From contig OZ038313.1 in NCBI GenBank assembly GCA_964035775.1, positions 18,827,492-18,891,491 on the forward strand: a stretch of DNA of 64,000 bases, in the 5' to 3' direction. The position numbers and the translations under genes are program-made. The number at the start of each line of letters is the position of its first letter. The first letter of the stretch is position 1. Below the pieces are notes generated by a model. It saw only the letters and a list, made by a program, of their open reading frames with translations. It searched no databases and was not told where the DNA came from. This document shows positions 1-12,974 of the stretch, piece after piece. The DNA is from Osedax frankpressi (taxonomy: Eukaryota > Annelida > Polychaeta > Sabellida > Siboglinidae).

Positions 1-1055
1 CAGCTTTTTACGAAGAATTAAGCTGCGTTTACGCTGAAAAAGATCGCAATTTAAAATGCGTTTACACAGAAAAAGAAGATAAGCTATCACTTTGAACATA
101 AAGTAAACACGCTTACATTAAAATAAATATTTTACAAAGGGTATATTTCAACTTTGATTGGCAGATATCAACATAGAAAATAATCTGTCAATCAATAATA
201 GGTTAACAATAAGGTAAACTACAATTTACACGTACACGTGTTGAAGATTGAGTAAAGTTATTATTAACCAGCAATATCAAAATACACCAAGTTCTTATTT
301 TGAGTTGTCTGTATAATCTCTGTTGTATAATAAGGATAATAATATATTGATATATAGATGGATGATAAACACAAATATAATATAATTATGATATACCAAA
401 ATTACAAATTTAAATTGATAAATATATTGTTATTTTATTTATCCATGAAATTATTAAAATTTTAATTTTTTAAATCATAACAAAAAATATTTTTATTTAA
501 AAATGTATAAAATATCAGATTCATAGCTCTTATATATTTCGTATGAAAAACAAATCACGAATATAGAATGACAAATATTCCAGAAATAAACAAACACATT
601 TACATCAATCATCAGTGTTGCCTAAATGGTTATATTATATCACTCACTCACTCACTCACTCACTCACTCAGTTACTTACTCACTCACTTAATCAATTAAT
701 AATTAGTTATGAGAGTTAGCTAGCTAACTCAAATTTACTAATTTAGAATAAACAATAATAAGGTTAATAATTTTAATTAAGTATATATCAAATATATACA
801 TTATCTTCCTAATAAAGATAACAACATCCAGTATGAATGACTCAATGCACGATAGATACAATCATATTGATTAGATAGAATTAACAGACGAAGTGGTTAC
901 AATTGAAAAAATAAGATAGTTATCTTATAAGATACTAATAATGTTTACAATTGAATACATAATATCGTTATATTAGTGTTTACAAGTGCATAAATAATTT
1001 TGTTATCTTAAGGGGTTACATATATGTTACGTTAAGGGGTTACACATAGCTTTTA
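1..1055 (+). repeat. Satellite unit 1 (short, 1,055 bp)
   Basis: It shares many private marks with unit 3: a C-to-A change in AGCAATATC, an uninterrupted ACTC tract, TGCACGATAG, and GTGGTTAC in place of GTGTTTAC. The window happens to begin exactly at the phase used here for unit starts, so it may be complete. Confidence 0.95.
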
Positions 1056-1543
1056 CAGCTTTTTACGAAGAATTAAGCTTCGTTTACGCTGAAAAAGATC
1101 GCAATTTAAAATGCGTTTACACAGAAAAAGACGATAAGCTATCACTTTGAACATAAAGTAAACACGTATTTAACACGTACACATGTTGAAGATTGAGTAA
1201 ATTTATTATTAACCAGCAATCTCAAAATACACCAAGTTCTTATTTTGAGTTGTCTGTATAATCTCTGTTGTATAATAAGGATAATAATATATTGATATAT
1301 AGATGGATGATAAACACAAATATAATATAATTATGATATACCAAAATTACAAATTTAAATTGATAAATATATTGTTATTTTATTTATCCTTGAAATTATT
1401 AAAATTTTAATTTTTTAAATCATAACAAAAAATATTTTTATTTAAACATTTATAAAATATCAGATTCATAGCTCTTATATATTTCGTATGAAAAATAAAT
1501 CACGAATATAGAATGACAATTATTCCAGAAATAAACAAACACA

Positions 1544-1892
1544 TTTACATCAATCATCAGTGTTGCCTAAATGGTTATATTATATCACTCACTCACTTAC
1601 TCACTCACTCACTCACTCAGTTACTTACTCACTCACTTAATCAATTAATAATTAGTTATGAGAGTTAGCTAGCTAACTCAAATGTACTAATTTAGAATAA
1701 ACAATAATAAGGCTAATAATGTTAATTACGTATATATCAAATATATACATTATCTTCCTAATAAAGATAACAACATCCAGTATGAATGACTCAATACACG
1801 ATAGATACAATCATATGTATTAGATAGAATTAACAGACGAAGTGTTTACAATTGAAAAAATAAGATAGTTATCTTATAATATACTAATAATG
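1544..1892 (+). repeat. 349-bp internal repeat, copy 1
   Basis: First of three direct copies inside unit 2. It runs from the TTTACA before the ACTC tract to the base before the next TTTACA. It keeps the common spelling CATCAGTG and AAATGG. It shares CATATGTATTAG and CTTATAATATAC with copy 2. Confidence 0.9.
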
Positions 1893-2241
1893 TTTACATC
1901 AATCACCAGTGTTGCCTAAATGATTATATTATATCACTCACTCACTTACTCACTCACTCACTCACTCAGTTACTTACTCACTCACTTAATCAATTAATAA
2001 TTAGTTATGAGAGTTAGCTAGCTAACTCAAATTTACTAATTTAGAATAAACAATAATAAGGCTAATAATGTTAATTACGTATATATCAAATATATACATT
2101 ATCTTCCTAATAAAGATAACAACATCCAGTATGAATGACTCAATACACGATAGATACAATCATATGTATTAGATAGAATTAACAGACGAAGTGTTTACAA
2201 TTGAAAAAATAAGATAGTTATCTTATAATATACTAATAATG
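1893..2241 (+). repeat. 349-bp internal repeat, copy 2
   Basis: Same length as copy 1. It begins CATCACC-type (ATCACCAGTG, AAATGATT), which it shares with copy 3, and ends like copy 1 with CTTATAATATAC. Both junctions fall in the word TTTACA, which occurs before the ACTC tract and again 349 bp later. Confidence 0.9.
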
Positions 2242-2590
2242 TTTACATCAATCACCAGTGTTGCCTAAATGATTATATTATATCACTCACTCACTTACTC
2301 ACTCACTCACTTACTCAGTTACTTACTCACTCACTTAATCAATTAATAATTAGTTATGAGAGTTAGCTAGCTAACTCAAATTTACTAATTTAGAATAAAC
2401 AATAATAAGGCTAATAATGTTAATTACGTATATATCAAATATATACATTATCTTCCTAATAAAGATAACAACATCCAGTATGAATGACTCAATACACGAT
2501 AGATACAATCATATTGATTAGATAGAATTAACAGACGAAGTGTTTACAATTGAAAAAATAAGATAGTTATCTTATAAGATACTAATAATG
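2242..2590 (+). repeat. 349-bp internal repeat, copy 3
   Basis: It begins like copy 2 (ATCACCAGTG) but ends with the usual CATATTGATTAG and CTTATAAGATAC. Its distal part therefore represents the original unit end, followed at 2591 by the TTTACAATTG that closes the expansion. Confidence 0.9.
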
Positions 2591-2701
2591 TTTACAATTG
2601 AATACATAATAACGTTATATTAGTGTTTACAAGTGCATAAATAATATTGTTATCTTAAGGGGTTACATATATGTTACGTTAATGGGTTACACATAGATTT
2701 A

Positions 2702-3756
2702 CAGCTTTTTACGAAGAATTAAGCTGCGTTTACGCTGAAAAAGATCGCAATTTAAAATGCGTTTACACAGAAAAAGAAGATAAGCTATCACTTTGAACAT
2801 AAAGTAAACATGCTTACATTAAAATAAATATTTTACAAAGGGTATATTTCAACTTTGATTGGCAGATATCAACATAGAAAATAATCTGTCAATCAATAAT
2901 AGGTTAACAATAAGGTAAACTACAATTTACACGTACACGTGTTGAAGATTGAGTAAAGTTATTATTAACCAGCAATATCAAAATACACCAAGTTCTTATT
3001 TTGAGTTGTCTGTATAATCTCTGTTGTATAATAAGGATAATAATATATTGATATATAGATGGATGATAAACACAAATATAATATAATTATGATATACCAA
3101 AATTACAAATTTAAATTGATAAATATATTGTTATTTTATTTATCCATGAAATTATTAAAATTTTAATTTTTTAAATCATAACAAAAAATATTTTTATTTA
3201 AAAATGTATAAAATATCAGATTCATAGCTCTTATATATTTCGTATGAAAAATAAATCACGAATATAGAATGACAAATATTCCAGAAATAAACAAACACAT
3301 TTACATCAATCATCAGTGTTGCCTAAATGGTTATATTATATCACTCACTCACTCACTCACTCACTCACTCAGTTACTTACTCACTCATTTAATCAATTAA
3401 TAATTAGTTATGAGAGTTAGCTAGCTAACTCAAATTTACTAATTTAGAATAAACAATAATAAGGTTAATAATTTTAATTAAGTATATATCAAATATATAC
3501 ATTATCTTCCTAATAAAGATAACAACATCCAGTATGAATGACTCAATGCACGATAGATACAATCATATTGATTAGATAGAATTAACAGACGAAGTGGTTA
3601 CAATTGAAAAAATAAGATAGTTATCTTATAAGATACTAATAATGTTTACAATTGAATACATAATATCGTTATATTAGTGTTTACAAGTGCATAAATAATT
3701 TTGTTATCTTAAGGGGTTACATATATGTTACGTTAAGGGGTTACACATAGCTTTTA
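2702..3756 (+). repeat. Satellite unit 3 (short, 1,055 bp)
   Basis: Nearly identical to unit 1, 2,701 bp upstream, with only a handful of substitutions noticed. Its ACTC tract is uninterrupted and is followed by CTCATTTAATC. From about 2978 on, it is also the start of a block repeated 25,524 bp downstream. Confidence 0.95.
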
Positions 3757-5765
3757 CAGCTTTTTACGAAGAATTAAGCTTCGTTTACGCTGAAAAAGAT
3801 CGCAATTTAAAATGCGTTTACACAGAAAAAGACGATAAGCTATCACTTTGAACATAAAGTAAACACGCTTACATTTAAATAAATATTTTACAAAGGGTAT
3901 ATTTCAACTTTAATTGGCAGATATCAACAAAGAAAATAATCTGTCAATCAATAATAGGTTACCAATAAGGTAAACTACAATTTACACGTACACGTGTTGA
4001 AGATTGAGTAAAGTTATTATTAACCAGCAATCTCAAAATACAGCAAGTTCTTATTTTGAGTTGTCTGTATAATCTCTGTTGTATAATAAGGATAATAATA
4101 TATTGATATATAGATGTATGATAAACACACATATAATATAATTATGATATACCAAAATTACAAATTTAAATTGATAAATATATTGTTATTTTATTTATCC
4201 ATGAAATTATTAAAATTTTAATTTTTTAAATCATAACAAAAAATATTTTTATTTAAACATTTATAAAATATCAGATTCATATCTCTTATATATTTCGTAT
4301 GAAAAATAAATCACGAATATAGAATGACAAATATTCCAGAAATAAACAAACACATTTACATCAATCATCGGTGTTGACTAAATAGTTATATTATATCACT
4401 CACTCACTTACTCACTCACTCACTCACTCAGTCACTTACTCATTCACTTAATCAATTAATAATTAGTTATGTGAGTTAGCTAGCTTACTCACATGTACTA
4501 ATTTAGAATAAACAATAATAAGGCTAATTATGTTGATTACGTATATATCAAATATATACATTATCTTCCTAATAAAGATAACAACATCCAGTATGAATGA
4601 CTCAATACACGATAGATACAATCATATTGATTAGATAGAATTAACAGACGAAGTGTTTACAATTGAAAAAATAAGATAGTTATCTTATAAGATACTAATA
4701 ATGTTTACAATTGAATACATAATATCGTTATATTAGTGTTTACAAGTGCATAAATAATATTGTTATCTTAAGGGGTTACATATATGTTACGTTAAGGGGT
4801 TACACATAGCTTTTACAGCTTATTACGAAGAATTAAGCTGCGTTTACGTTGAAAAAGATCGCAATTTAAAATGCGTTTACATAGAAAAAGACGATAGGCT
4901 ATCACTTTGAACATAAAGTAAACACGCTTACATTTAAATAAATATTTTACAAAGGGTATATTTCAACTTTGATTGGCAGATATCAACAAAGAAAATAATC
5001 TGTCAATCAATAATAGGTTACCAATAAGGTAAACTACAATTTACACGTACACGTGTTGAAGATTGAGTACATTTATTATTAACCAGCAATCTCAAAATAC
5101 ACCAAGTTCTTATTTTGAGTTGTCTGTATAATCTCTGTTGTATAATAAGGATAATAATATATTGATATACAGATGGATGATAAACACAAATATAATATAA
5201 TTATGATATACCAAAATTACAAATTTAAATTGATAAATATATTGTTATTTTATTTATCCACGAAATTATTAAAATTTTAATTTTTTAAATCATAACAAAA
5301 AATATTTTTATTTAAACATTTATAAAATATCAGATTCATAGCTCTTATATATTTCGTATGAAAAATAAATCACGAATATAGAATGACAATTATTCCAGAA
5401 ATAAACAAACACATTTACATCAATCATCAGTGTTGCCTAAATGGTTATATTATATCACTCACTCACTTACTCACTCATTCACTCACTCAGTTAGTTACTC
5501 ACTCACTTAATCAATTAATAATTGTTATGACAGTTAGCTAGCTAACTCAAATTTACTAATTTAGAATAAACAATAATAAGGCTAATAATGTTAATTACGT
5601 ATATATCAAATATATACATTATCTTCCTAATAAAGATAACAACATCCAGTATGAATGACTCAATACACGATAGATACAATAATATTTATTAGATAGAATT
5701 AACAGACGAAGTGTTTACAATTGAAAAAATAAGATAGTTATCTTATAAGATACTAATAATGTTTA
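2978..5765 (+). repeat. Duplicated block A, first copy (about 2.79 kb)
   Basis: It covers the distal part of unit 3, all of unit 4 and most of unit 5. The same run, with the same private variants, is found at 28502-31289. Shared variants include ATACAGCAAG, ATGTATGATAAACACAC, CATCGGTGTTGACTAAATAG and TAATTGTTATGACAG. No difference was noticed in the stretches compared. Confidence 0.9.
3757..4815 (+). repeat. Satellite unit 4 (short, 1,059 bp)
   Basis: It carries many private changes: CATCGGTGTTGACTAAATAG before the ACTC tract, CAGTCACTTACTCATTC within it, and GCTAGCTTACTCACATG in the palindrome, which breaks one pair. These all recur in unit 22. Confidence 0.95.
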
Positions 5766-5873
5766 TAATTGAATACATAATAACGTTATATTAGTGTTTA
5801 CAAGTGCATAGATAATATTGTTATCTTAAGAGGTTACATATATGTTACGTTAAGGGATTACACATAGCTTTTA
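4816..5873 (+). repeat. Satellite unit 5 (short, 1,058 bp)
   Basis: It starts CAGCTTATTACG. It has a one-base loss and changes beside the palindrome (AATTGTTATGACAG), and CAGTTAGTTACTC in the ACTC tract. It matches unit 23 up to about 5765 and diverges after that. Confidence 0.95.
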
Positions 5874-6591
5874 CAGCTTTTTACGAAGACTTAAGCTTCG
5901 TTTACGCTGAAAAAGATCGCAATTTAAAATGCGTTTACACAGAAAAAGACGATAAGCTATCACTTTGAACATACAGTAAACACGCTTACATTTAAATAAA
6001 TATATTATAAAGGGTATATTTCAACTTTGATTGGCAGATATCAACAAAGAAAATAATCTTTCAATCAATAATAGGTTACCAATAAGGTAAACTACAATTT
6101 ACACGTACACGTATTGAAGATTGAGTAAAGTTATTATTAACCAGCAATCTCAAAATACACCAAGTTCTTATTTTGAGTTGTAGTACGTGAAGAAACTGAA
6201 ATAGTTTAAATATTTTCCTATTCAAATCTAAAAAATAGATAGAAAGAGAAGGAAACACTAAATAGATGTTTACATATATTTAATATGGAAAGTATGGAAA
6301 ATATAGCACTCTACTAAAAAAAACCTAAATGCTGCTGATATTAATATATATATAATAGTTATACCATGAAAAATATAATATTGATCTATATTATTAATTT
6401 TTTTATTGTAAAGGAAAAATAATAACATTATATATAAAAATATTTTATGGTTTAAAATTTAAAAGAATCATAACTTTGATTTTTATAGGATATAGCATTT
6501 CAAGAATTTATAATATTATGTATTAATATTTTTGAAAATATTTGTTAATATTTATATTCTAAATATTCTTTGATTTTCATGGAAAAGCGAA

Positions 6592-6615
6592 TTTATTTGC
6601 TTTTCGATAACAAAT
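6592..6615 (+). repeat. Hairpin in the long-specific segment
   Basis: Arms GAAAAGC and GCTTTTC pair perfectly around a 10-base loop. The same hairpin is present in all six long units. Its function is unknown. Confidence 0.7.
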
Positions 6616-6710
6616 AGTCGTCATTACTTATGTACGAGTTAACATATTTCTAATTGGCGTTCGAATTTATCGAAATTATATTTTATGATTTCGTCGTTAT
6701 GATTACATCA

Positions 6711-6752
6711 AGTTAACGGTTATTTATACACCAAGTTAACGGTTACACATAG
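6711..6752 (+). repeat. Twin AGTTAACGGTTA boxes
   Basis: Two copies of the word GTTAACGGTTA about 23 bp apart end in CACATAG. The pair at each unit end (TTAAGGGGTTAC, 24 bp apart) also ends in CACATAG. The shared layout suggests an old duplication between the long-specific segment and the unit end. Unit 11 has the preceding spacer rearranged to another TTTATACATCAAG word. Confidence 0.6.
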
Positions 6753-7370
6753 AAACGAAATTATAAACAAAGTATCTAAATATTCGGTTTAAACATTTAT
6801 TCTATAATTCTATAGATTATATTAGTATTGTTTGCAATTGTTGAATCCACAAGTATTATTAGAGAAGTCACTGGCGATTTAATTTATGAACTATGATTGT
6901 AGTATTCTAATGAAATAATTACTTGTGAAGTTTTAGATATATATATACATATATATAATATATATGTTCTAATTGATCCATTTTCTTCTAGTAGGGATAA
7001 TAAATATATGCAAACAGTATACAGCTATATGATCTATAATAAGAAAGTTATCATAAATCAATAATCCAATACAATTTATACATTTTTATCCTATTATTTC
7101 TTGTTTATATCGATTATGTAACTATATATAGCTACATATATAGGTATGTACCTTATATACTAATATTAATCTTAGAAATATAAAGTTAACAAATCAAATG
7201 TATAACATGTCCAACTTAATAAAGTGGTAATAACTCATGATTATCTAGATACGTCTTTATTTTAATATCGTAATTTTGAATATTATATTATAATAATATT
7301 ATATTATTAAAATATATTTAGTATTTTATTGAATTAATACAAATTGTTACTATTTTTTCAACCTTCCACA

Positions 7371-7392
7371 ATATATATATATATATATATAT
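7371..7392 (+). repeat. (AT)n run, unit 6
   Basis: About 22 bp of pure AT repeat between TTCCACA and TGAAACTG. It is the shortest of the six alleles at this site. Confidence 0.9.
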
Positions 7393-7881
7393 TGAAACTG
7401 ACATATGATTCATACATTTCACTTACTTTCATTGACATATATGATATATATTAATACAATCAAGTTAACATAACGAACGAATCGATCTCTGTTGTATAAT
7501 AAGGATAATAATATATTGATATATAGATGGATGATAAACAAAAATATAATATAATTATGATATACCAAAATTACAAATTTAAATTGATAAATATATTGTT
7601 ATTTTATTTATCCATGAAATTATTAAAATTTAAATTTTTTAAATCATAACAAAAAATATTTTTATTTAAACATTTATAAAATATCAGATTCATAGCTCTT
7701 ATATATTTCGTATGAAAAATAAATCACGAATATAGAATGACAAATATTCCAGAAATAAACAAACACATTTACATCAATCATCAGTGTTGCCTAAATTGTT
7801 ATATTATATCACTCACTCACTTACTCACTCACTCACTCACTCAGTTACTTACTCACTCACATAATCAATTAATAATTAGTT

Positions 7882-7907
7882 ATGTGAGTTAGCTAGCTAA
7901 CTCACAT
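7882..7907 (+). repeat. 26-bp perfect palindrome, unit 6
   Basis: ATGTGAG and CTCACAT flank the core TTAGCTAGCTAA. All 13 pairs match with no spacer. Confidence 0.92.
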
Positions 7908-8535
7908 TTACTAATTTAGAATAAACAATAATAAGGCTAATAATGTTAATTACGTATATATCAAATATATACATTATCTTCCTAATAAAGATAACAACAT
8001 CCAGTATGAATGACTCAATACACGATAGATACAATCATATTGATTAGATATAATTAACAGACGATGTGTTTACAATGGAAAAAATAAGATAGTTATCTTA
8101 TATGATACTAATAATGTTTACAATTGAATACATAATAAGGTTATATTAGTGTTTATAAGTGCATACATAATATTGTTATCTTAAGGGGTTACATATATGT
8201 TACGTTAAGGGGTTACACATAGCTGTTACAGCTTTTTACGAAGAATTAAGTTGCGTTTACGCTGAAAAAGATCGCAATTTAAAATGCGTTTACACAGAAA
8301 AAGACGATAAGCTATCACTTTGAACATAAAGTAAACACGCTTACATTTAAATAAATATTTTACAAAGGGTATATTTCAACTTTGATTGGCAGATATCAAC
8401 AAAGAAAATAATCTGTCAATCAATAATAGGTTACCAATAAGGTAAACTACAATTTACACGTACACGTGTTGAAGATTGAGTAAAGTTATTATTAACCAGC
8501 AATCTCAAAATACACCAAGTTCTTATTTTGAGTTG

Positions 8536-9723
8536 TAGTAAGTGAATAAATTGAAATAGTTTAAATATTTTCCTATTCAAATCTAAAAAATAGATAGAAA
8601 GAGAAGGAAACACTAAATAGATGTTTACATATATTTAATAGGGAAAGTATGGAAAATATAGCACTCTATTAAAAAAAACCTAAATGCTGCTGATATTAAT
8701 ATCTATATAATAGTTATACCATGAAAAATATAATATTGATCAATATTATTATTTTTTTATTACAAAGGAAAAATAATAACATTATATATAAAAATATTTT
8801 ATGGTTTAAAATTTAAAAGAATCATAACTTTGATTTTTATAGGATATAGCATTTCAAGAATTTATAATATTATGTATTAATATTTTTGAAAATATTTGTT
8901 TATATTTATATTCTAAATATTCTTTGATTTTCATGGAAAAGCGAATTTATTTGCTTTTCGATAACAAATAGTCATCATTATTTATGTACGAGTTAACATA
9001 TTTCTAATTGGCGTTCGAATTTATCGAAATTATATTTTATGATTTCGTAGTTATGATTACATCAAGTTAAGTGTTATTTATACATCAAGTTAACGGTTAC
9101 ACATACAAACGAAATTATAAACAAAGTATCTAAATATTCGGTTTAAACATGTATTCTATAATTCTATAGATTATATTAGTATTGTTTGCAATTGTTGAAT
9201 CCACAAGTATTATTAGAGAAGTCATTGGCGATTTAATTTATGAACTATGATTGTAGTATTCTAATGAAATAATTACTTGTGAAGTTTTAGATATAAATAT
9301 ACATATATATAACATATATGTTCAAATTGATCCGTTTTCTTCTAGTAGGGATAATAAATATATACAAACGGTATACAGCTATATGATCTATAATAAGAAA
9401 GTTATCATAAATAAATAATCCAATACAATTTATACGTTTTTATCCTATTATTTCTTGTTTATATCGATTATGTAACTATATATATAGCTACATATATAGG
9501 TATGTACCTTATATGCTAATATTAATCTTAGAAATGTAAAGTTAACAAATCAAATGTATAACATGTCCAACTTAATAAAGTGGTAATAACTCATGATTAT
9601 CTAGATACGTCTTTATTTTAATATCGTAATTTTGAATATTATATTATAATAATATAATATTATTAAAATATATTTAGTATTTTATTGAATTAATACAAAT
9701 AGTTACTATTTTTTCAAACTTCC

Positions 9724-9768
<45 letters not shown>

Positions 9769-9858
9769 AAACTGACATATGATTCATACATTTCACTTAC
9801 TTTCATTGACATATATGATATATAGTAATACAATCAAGTTAACATAACGAACGATCCG
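8536..9858 (+). repeat. Long-unit-specific segment in unit 7 (1,323 bp)
   Basis: Near-identical to that of unit 8; one substitution was noticed (A at 9039, G at 11413), plus two extra bases in the AT run of unit 8. Compared with unit 6 it is longer, mainly through the AT run. Confidence 0.9.
9727..9766 (+). repeat. (AT)n run, unit 7
   Basis: About 40 bp of pure AT repeat at the same site as in the other long units. Confidence 0.9.
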
Positions 9859-10255
9859 ATCTCTGTTGTATAATAAGGATAATAATATATTGATATATAG
9901 ATGGATGATAAACAAAAATATAATATAATTATGATATACCAAAATTACAAATTTAAATTGATAAATATATTGTTATTTTATTTATCCATGAAATTATTAA
10001 AATTTAAATTTTTTAAATCATAACAAAAAATATTTTTATTTAAACATTTATAAAATATCAGATTCATAGCTCTTATATATTTCGTATGAAAAATAAATCA
10101 CGAATATAGAATGACAAATATTCCAGAAATAAACAAACACATTTACATCAATCATCAGTGTTGCCTAAATTGTTATATTATATCACTCACTCACTTACTC
10201 ACTCACTCACTCACTCAGTTACTTACTCACTCACATAATCAATTAATAATTAGTT

Positions 10256-10281
10256 ATGTGAGTTAGCTAGCTAACTCACAT
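10256..10281 (+). repeat. 26-bp perfect palindrome, unit 7
   Basis: Identical to the palindrome of unit 6, as expected from the tandem duplication. Confidence 0.92.
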
Positions 10282-10909
10282 TTACTAATTTAGAATAAAC
10301 AATAATAAGGCTAATAATGTTAATTACGTATATATCAAATATATACATTATCTTCCTAATAAAGATAACAACATCCAGTATGAATGACTCAATACACGAT
10401 AGATACAATCATATTGATTAGATATAATTAACAGACGATGTGTTTACAATGGAAAAAATAAGATAGTTATCTTATATGATACTAATAATGTTTACAATTG
10501 AATACATAATAAGGTTATATTAGTGTTTATAAGTGCATACATAATATTGTTATCTTAAGGGGTTACATATATGTTACGTTAAGGGGTTACACATAGCTGT
10601 TACAGCTTTTTACGAAGAATTAAGTTGCGTTTACGCTGAAAAAGATCGCAATTTAAAATGCGTTTACACAGAAAAAGACGATAAGCTATCACTTTGAACA
10701 TAAAGTAAACACGCTTACATTTAAATAAATATTTTACAAAGGGTATATTTCAACTTTGATTGGCAGATATCAACAAAGAAAATAATCTGTCAATCAATAA
10801 TAGGTTACCAATAAGGTAAACTACAATTTACACGTACACGTGTTGAAGATTGAGTAAAGTTATTATTAACCAGCAATCTCAAAATACACCAAGTTCTTAT
10901 TTTGAGTTG

Positions 10910-12097
10910 TAGTAAGTGAATAAATTGAAATAGTTTAAATATTTTCCTATTCAAATCTAAAAAATAGATAGAAAGAGAAGGAAACACTAAATAGATGTTT
11001 ACATATATTTAATAGGGAAAGTATGGAAAATATAGCACTCTATTAAAAAAAACCTAAATGCTGCTGATATTAATATCTATATAATAGTTATACCATGAAA
11101 AATATAATATTGATCAATATTATTATTTTTTTATTACAAAGGAAAAATAATAACATTATATATAAAAATATTTTATGGTTTAAAATTTAAAAGAATCATA
11201 ACTTTGATTTTTATAGGATATAGCATTTCAAGAATTTATAATATTATGTATTAATATTTTTGAAAATATTTGTTTATATTTATATTCTAAATATTCTTTG
11301 ATTTTCATGGAAAAGCGAATTTATTTGCTTTTCGATAACAAATAGTCATCATTATTTATGTACGAGTTAACATATTTCTAATTGGCGTTCGAATTTATCG
11401 AAATTATATTTTGTGATTTCGTAGTTATGATTACATCAAGTTAAGTGTTATTTATACATCAAGTTAACGGTTACACATACAAACGAAATTATAAACAAAG
11501 TATCTAAATATTCGGTTTAAACATGTATTCTATAATTCTATAGATTATATTAGTATTGTTTGCAATTGTTGAATCCACAAGTATTATTAGAGAAGTCATT
11601 GGCGATTTAATTTATGAACTATGATTGTAGTATTCTAATGAAATAATTACTTGTGAAGTTTTAGATATAAATATACATATATATAACATATATGTTCAAA
11701 TTGATCCGTTTTCTTCTAGTAGGGATAATAAATATATACAAACGGTATACAGCTATATGATCTATAATAAGAAAGTTATCATAAATAAATAATCCAATAC
11801 AATTTATACGTTTTTATCCTATTATTTCTTGTTTATATCGATTATGTAACTATATATATAGCTACATATATAGGTATGTACCTTATATGCTAATATTAAT
11901 CTTAGAAATGTAAAGTTAACAAATCAAATGTATAACATGTCCAACTTAATAAAGTGGTAATAACTCATGATTATCTAGATACGTCTTTATTTTAATATCG
12001 TAATTTTGAATATTATATTATAATAATATAATATTATTAAAATATATTTAGTATTTTATTGAATTAATACAAATAGTTACTATTTTTTCAAACTTCC

Positions 12098-12144
<47 letters not shown>

Positions 12145-12234
12145 AAACTGACATATGATTCATACATTTCACTTACTTTCATTGACATATATGATATATA
12201 GTAATACAATCAAGTTAACATAACGAACGATCCG
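10910..12234 (+). repeat. Long-unit-specific segment in unit 8 (1,325 bp)
   Basis: Duplicate of the segment in unit 7, with the same start variant AGTAAGTGAATAAATTG. Confidence 0.9.
12101..12142 (+). repeat. (AT)n run, unit 8
   Basis: About 42 bp, one AT pair longer than in its recent duplicate in unit 7. This shows slippage after the duplication. Confidence 0.9.
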
Positions 12235-12631
12235 ATCTCTGTTGTATAATAAGGATAATAATATATTGATATATAGATGGATGATAAACACAAATATAAT
12301 ATAATTATGATATACCAAAATTACAAATTTAAATTGATAAATATATTGTTATTTTATTTATCCATGAAATTATTAAAATTTTAATTTTTTAAATCATAAC
12401 AAAAAATATTTTTATTTAAAAATTTATAAAATATCAAATTCGTAGCTCTTATATATTTCGTATGAAAAATAAATCACGAATATAGAATGACAAATATTCC
12501 AGAAATAAACAAACACATTTACATCAATCATCAGTGTTGCCTAAATGGTTATATTATATCACTCACGCACTTACTAACTCACTCACTCACTCAGTTACTT
12601 ACTCACTCACTTAATCAATTAATAATTAGTT

Positions 12632-12657
12632 ATGTGAGTTAGCTAGCTAACTCACAT
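12632..12657 (+). repeat. 26-bp perfect palindrome, unit 8
   Basis: Full 26-bp form in a unit tail that differs from units 6 and 7 elsewhere, so the long arm is not limited to the 2,374-bp duplication. Confidence 0.92.
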
Positions 12658-12974
12658 TTACTAATTTAGAATAAACAATAATAAGGCTAATAATGTTAAT
12701 TACGTATATATCAAATATATACATTATCTTCTTAATAAAGATAACAACATCCAGTATGAATGACTCAATACACGATAGATACAATCATATTGATTAGATA
12801 GAATTAACAGATGAAGTACAATTGAAAAAATAAAATAGTTATCTTATAAGATACTAATAATGTTTACAATTGAATACATAATAACGTTATAGTAGTGTTT
12901 ACAAGTGCATAAATAATATTGTTATCTTAAGGGGTTACATATACGTTACGTTAATGGGTTACACATAGCTTTTA

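Larger units (their letters stand above)
1056..2701 (+). repeat. Satellite unit 2 (short type, deleted and internally triplicated, 1,646 bp)
   Basis: About 110 bp are missing near 1166-1173, where the sequence jumps from the AAACACG word to the region just before the CACGTG-like box, here CACATG. The second half is expanded by two extra copies of a 349-bp segment. The net length is therefore 1,646 bp instead of 1,059. Confidence 0.93.
6181..7484 (+). repeat. Long-unit-specific segment in unit 6 (1,304 bp)
   Basis: It lies between GAGTTG and ATCTCTGTTG, where short units have only TCTGTATA. I see no terminal inverted repeats, no target-site duplication and no coding capacity, so it does not look like a transposon insertion. 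It contains twin AGTTAACGGTTA boxes (6711-6752) resembling the twin TTAAGGGGTTAC boxes at the end of every unit, and an AT run near its end. It has the shortest AT run of the six copies and TATATTAAT where others have TATAGTAAT. Confidence 0.9.
5874..8228 (+). repeat. Satellite unit 6 (long, 2,355 bp)
   Basis: First long unit. The first 307 bp follow the ordinary short unit, then a 1.3-kb segment replaces CTGTATA, then the remaining 744 bp follow the short unit again. The tail has the 26-bp form of the palindrome and private marks CAATGGAAAA and GACGATGTG, shared with unit 7. Confidence 0.95.
7485..9858 (+). repeat. 2,374-bp tandem duplication, copy 1
   Basis: It runs from the end of the long-specific segment of unit 6 to the end of the long-specific segment of unit 7. 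The next 2.37 kb repeats it almost exactly, so the duplicated period is one complete long unit in a shifted phase. Confidence 0.88.
8229..10602 (+). repeat. Satellite unit 7 (long, 2,374 bp)
   Basis: The long-specific segment begins AGTAAGTGAATAAATTG rather than the AGTACGTGAAG form of units 6, 10 and 11. The tail shares CTAAATTGTT, CACATAATCA and GACGATGTG with unit 6. Confidence 0.95.
9859..12234 (+). repeat. 2,374-bp tandem duplication, copy 2
   Basis: It repeats 7485-9858 and is 2 bp longer because of the AT run. The sequence right after it changes to AAACACAAATAT spelling, marking the distal end of the duplication. Confidence 0.88.
10603..12974 (+). repeat. Satellite unit 8 (long, 2,372 bp)
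   Basis: Head and long-specific segment copy unit 7. The tail after about 12235 is of a different lineage: ACTCACGCACTTACTAACTC, and ATGAAGTACAATTG with a small deletion. The unit is therefore a mosaic across the duplication boundary. Confidence 0.95.

Noticed and set aside
6076-6258. 60-codon open frame on the minus strand, repeated in most long units (also 8431-8613, 10805-10987, 16611-16793, 59855-60037)
   Set aside because: It starts at GTG, not ATG, spans the junction between ordinary unit and long-specific segment, is lost in unit 10 through a change at the start codon, and has a composition expected of AT-rich non-coding DNA. Its recurrence follows from the satellite.
6181-7484. Long-specific segment as a transposon insertion
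   Set aside because: No terminal inverted repeats, target-site duplication, poly-A end or coding remnant. It is present at one identical site in all six units.
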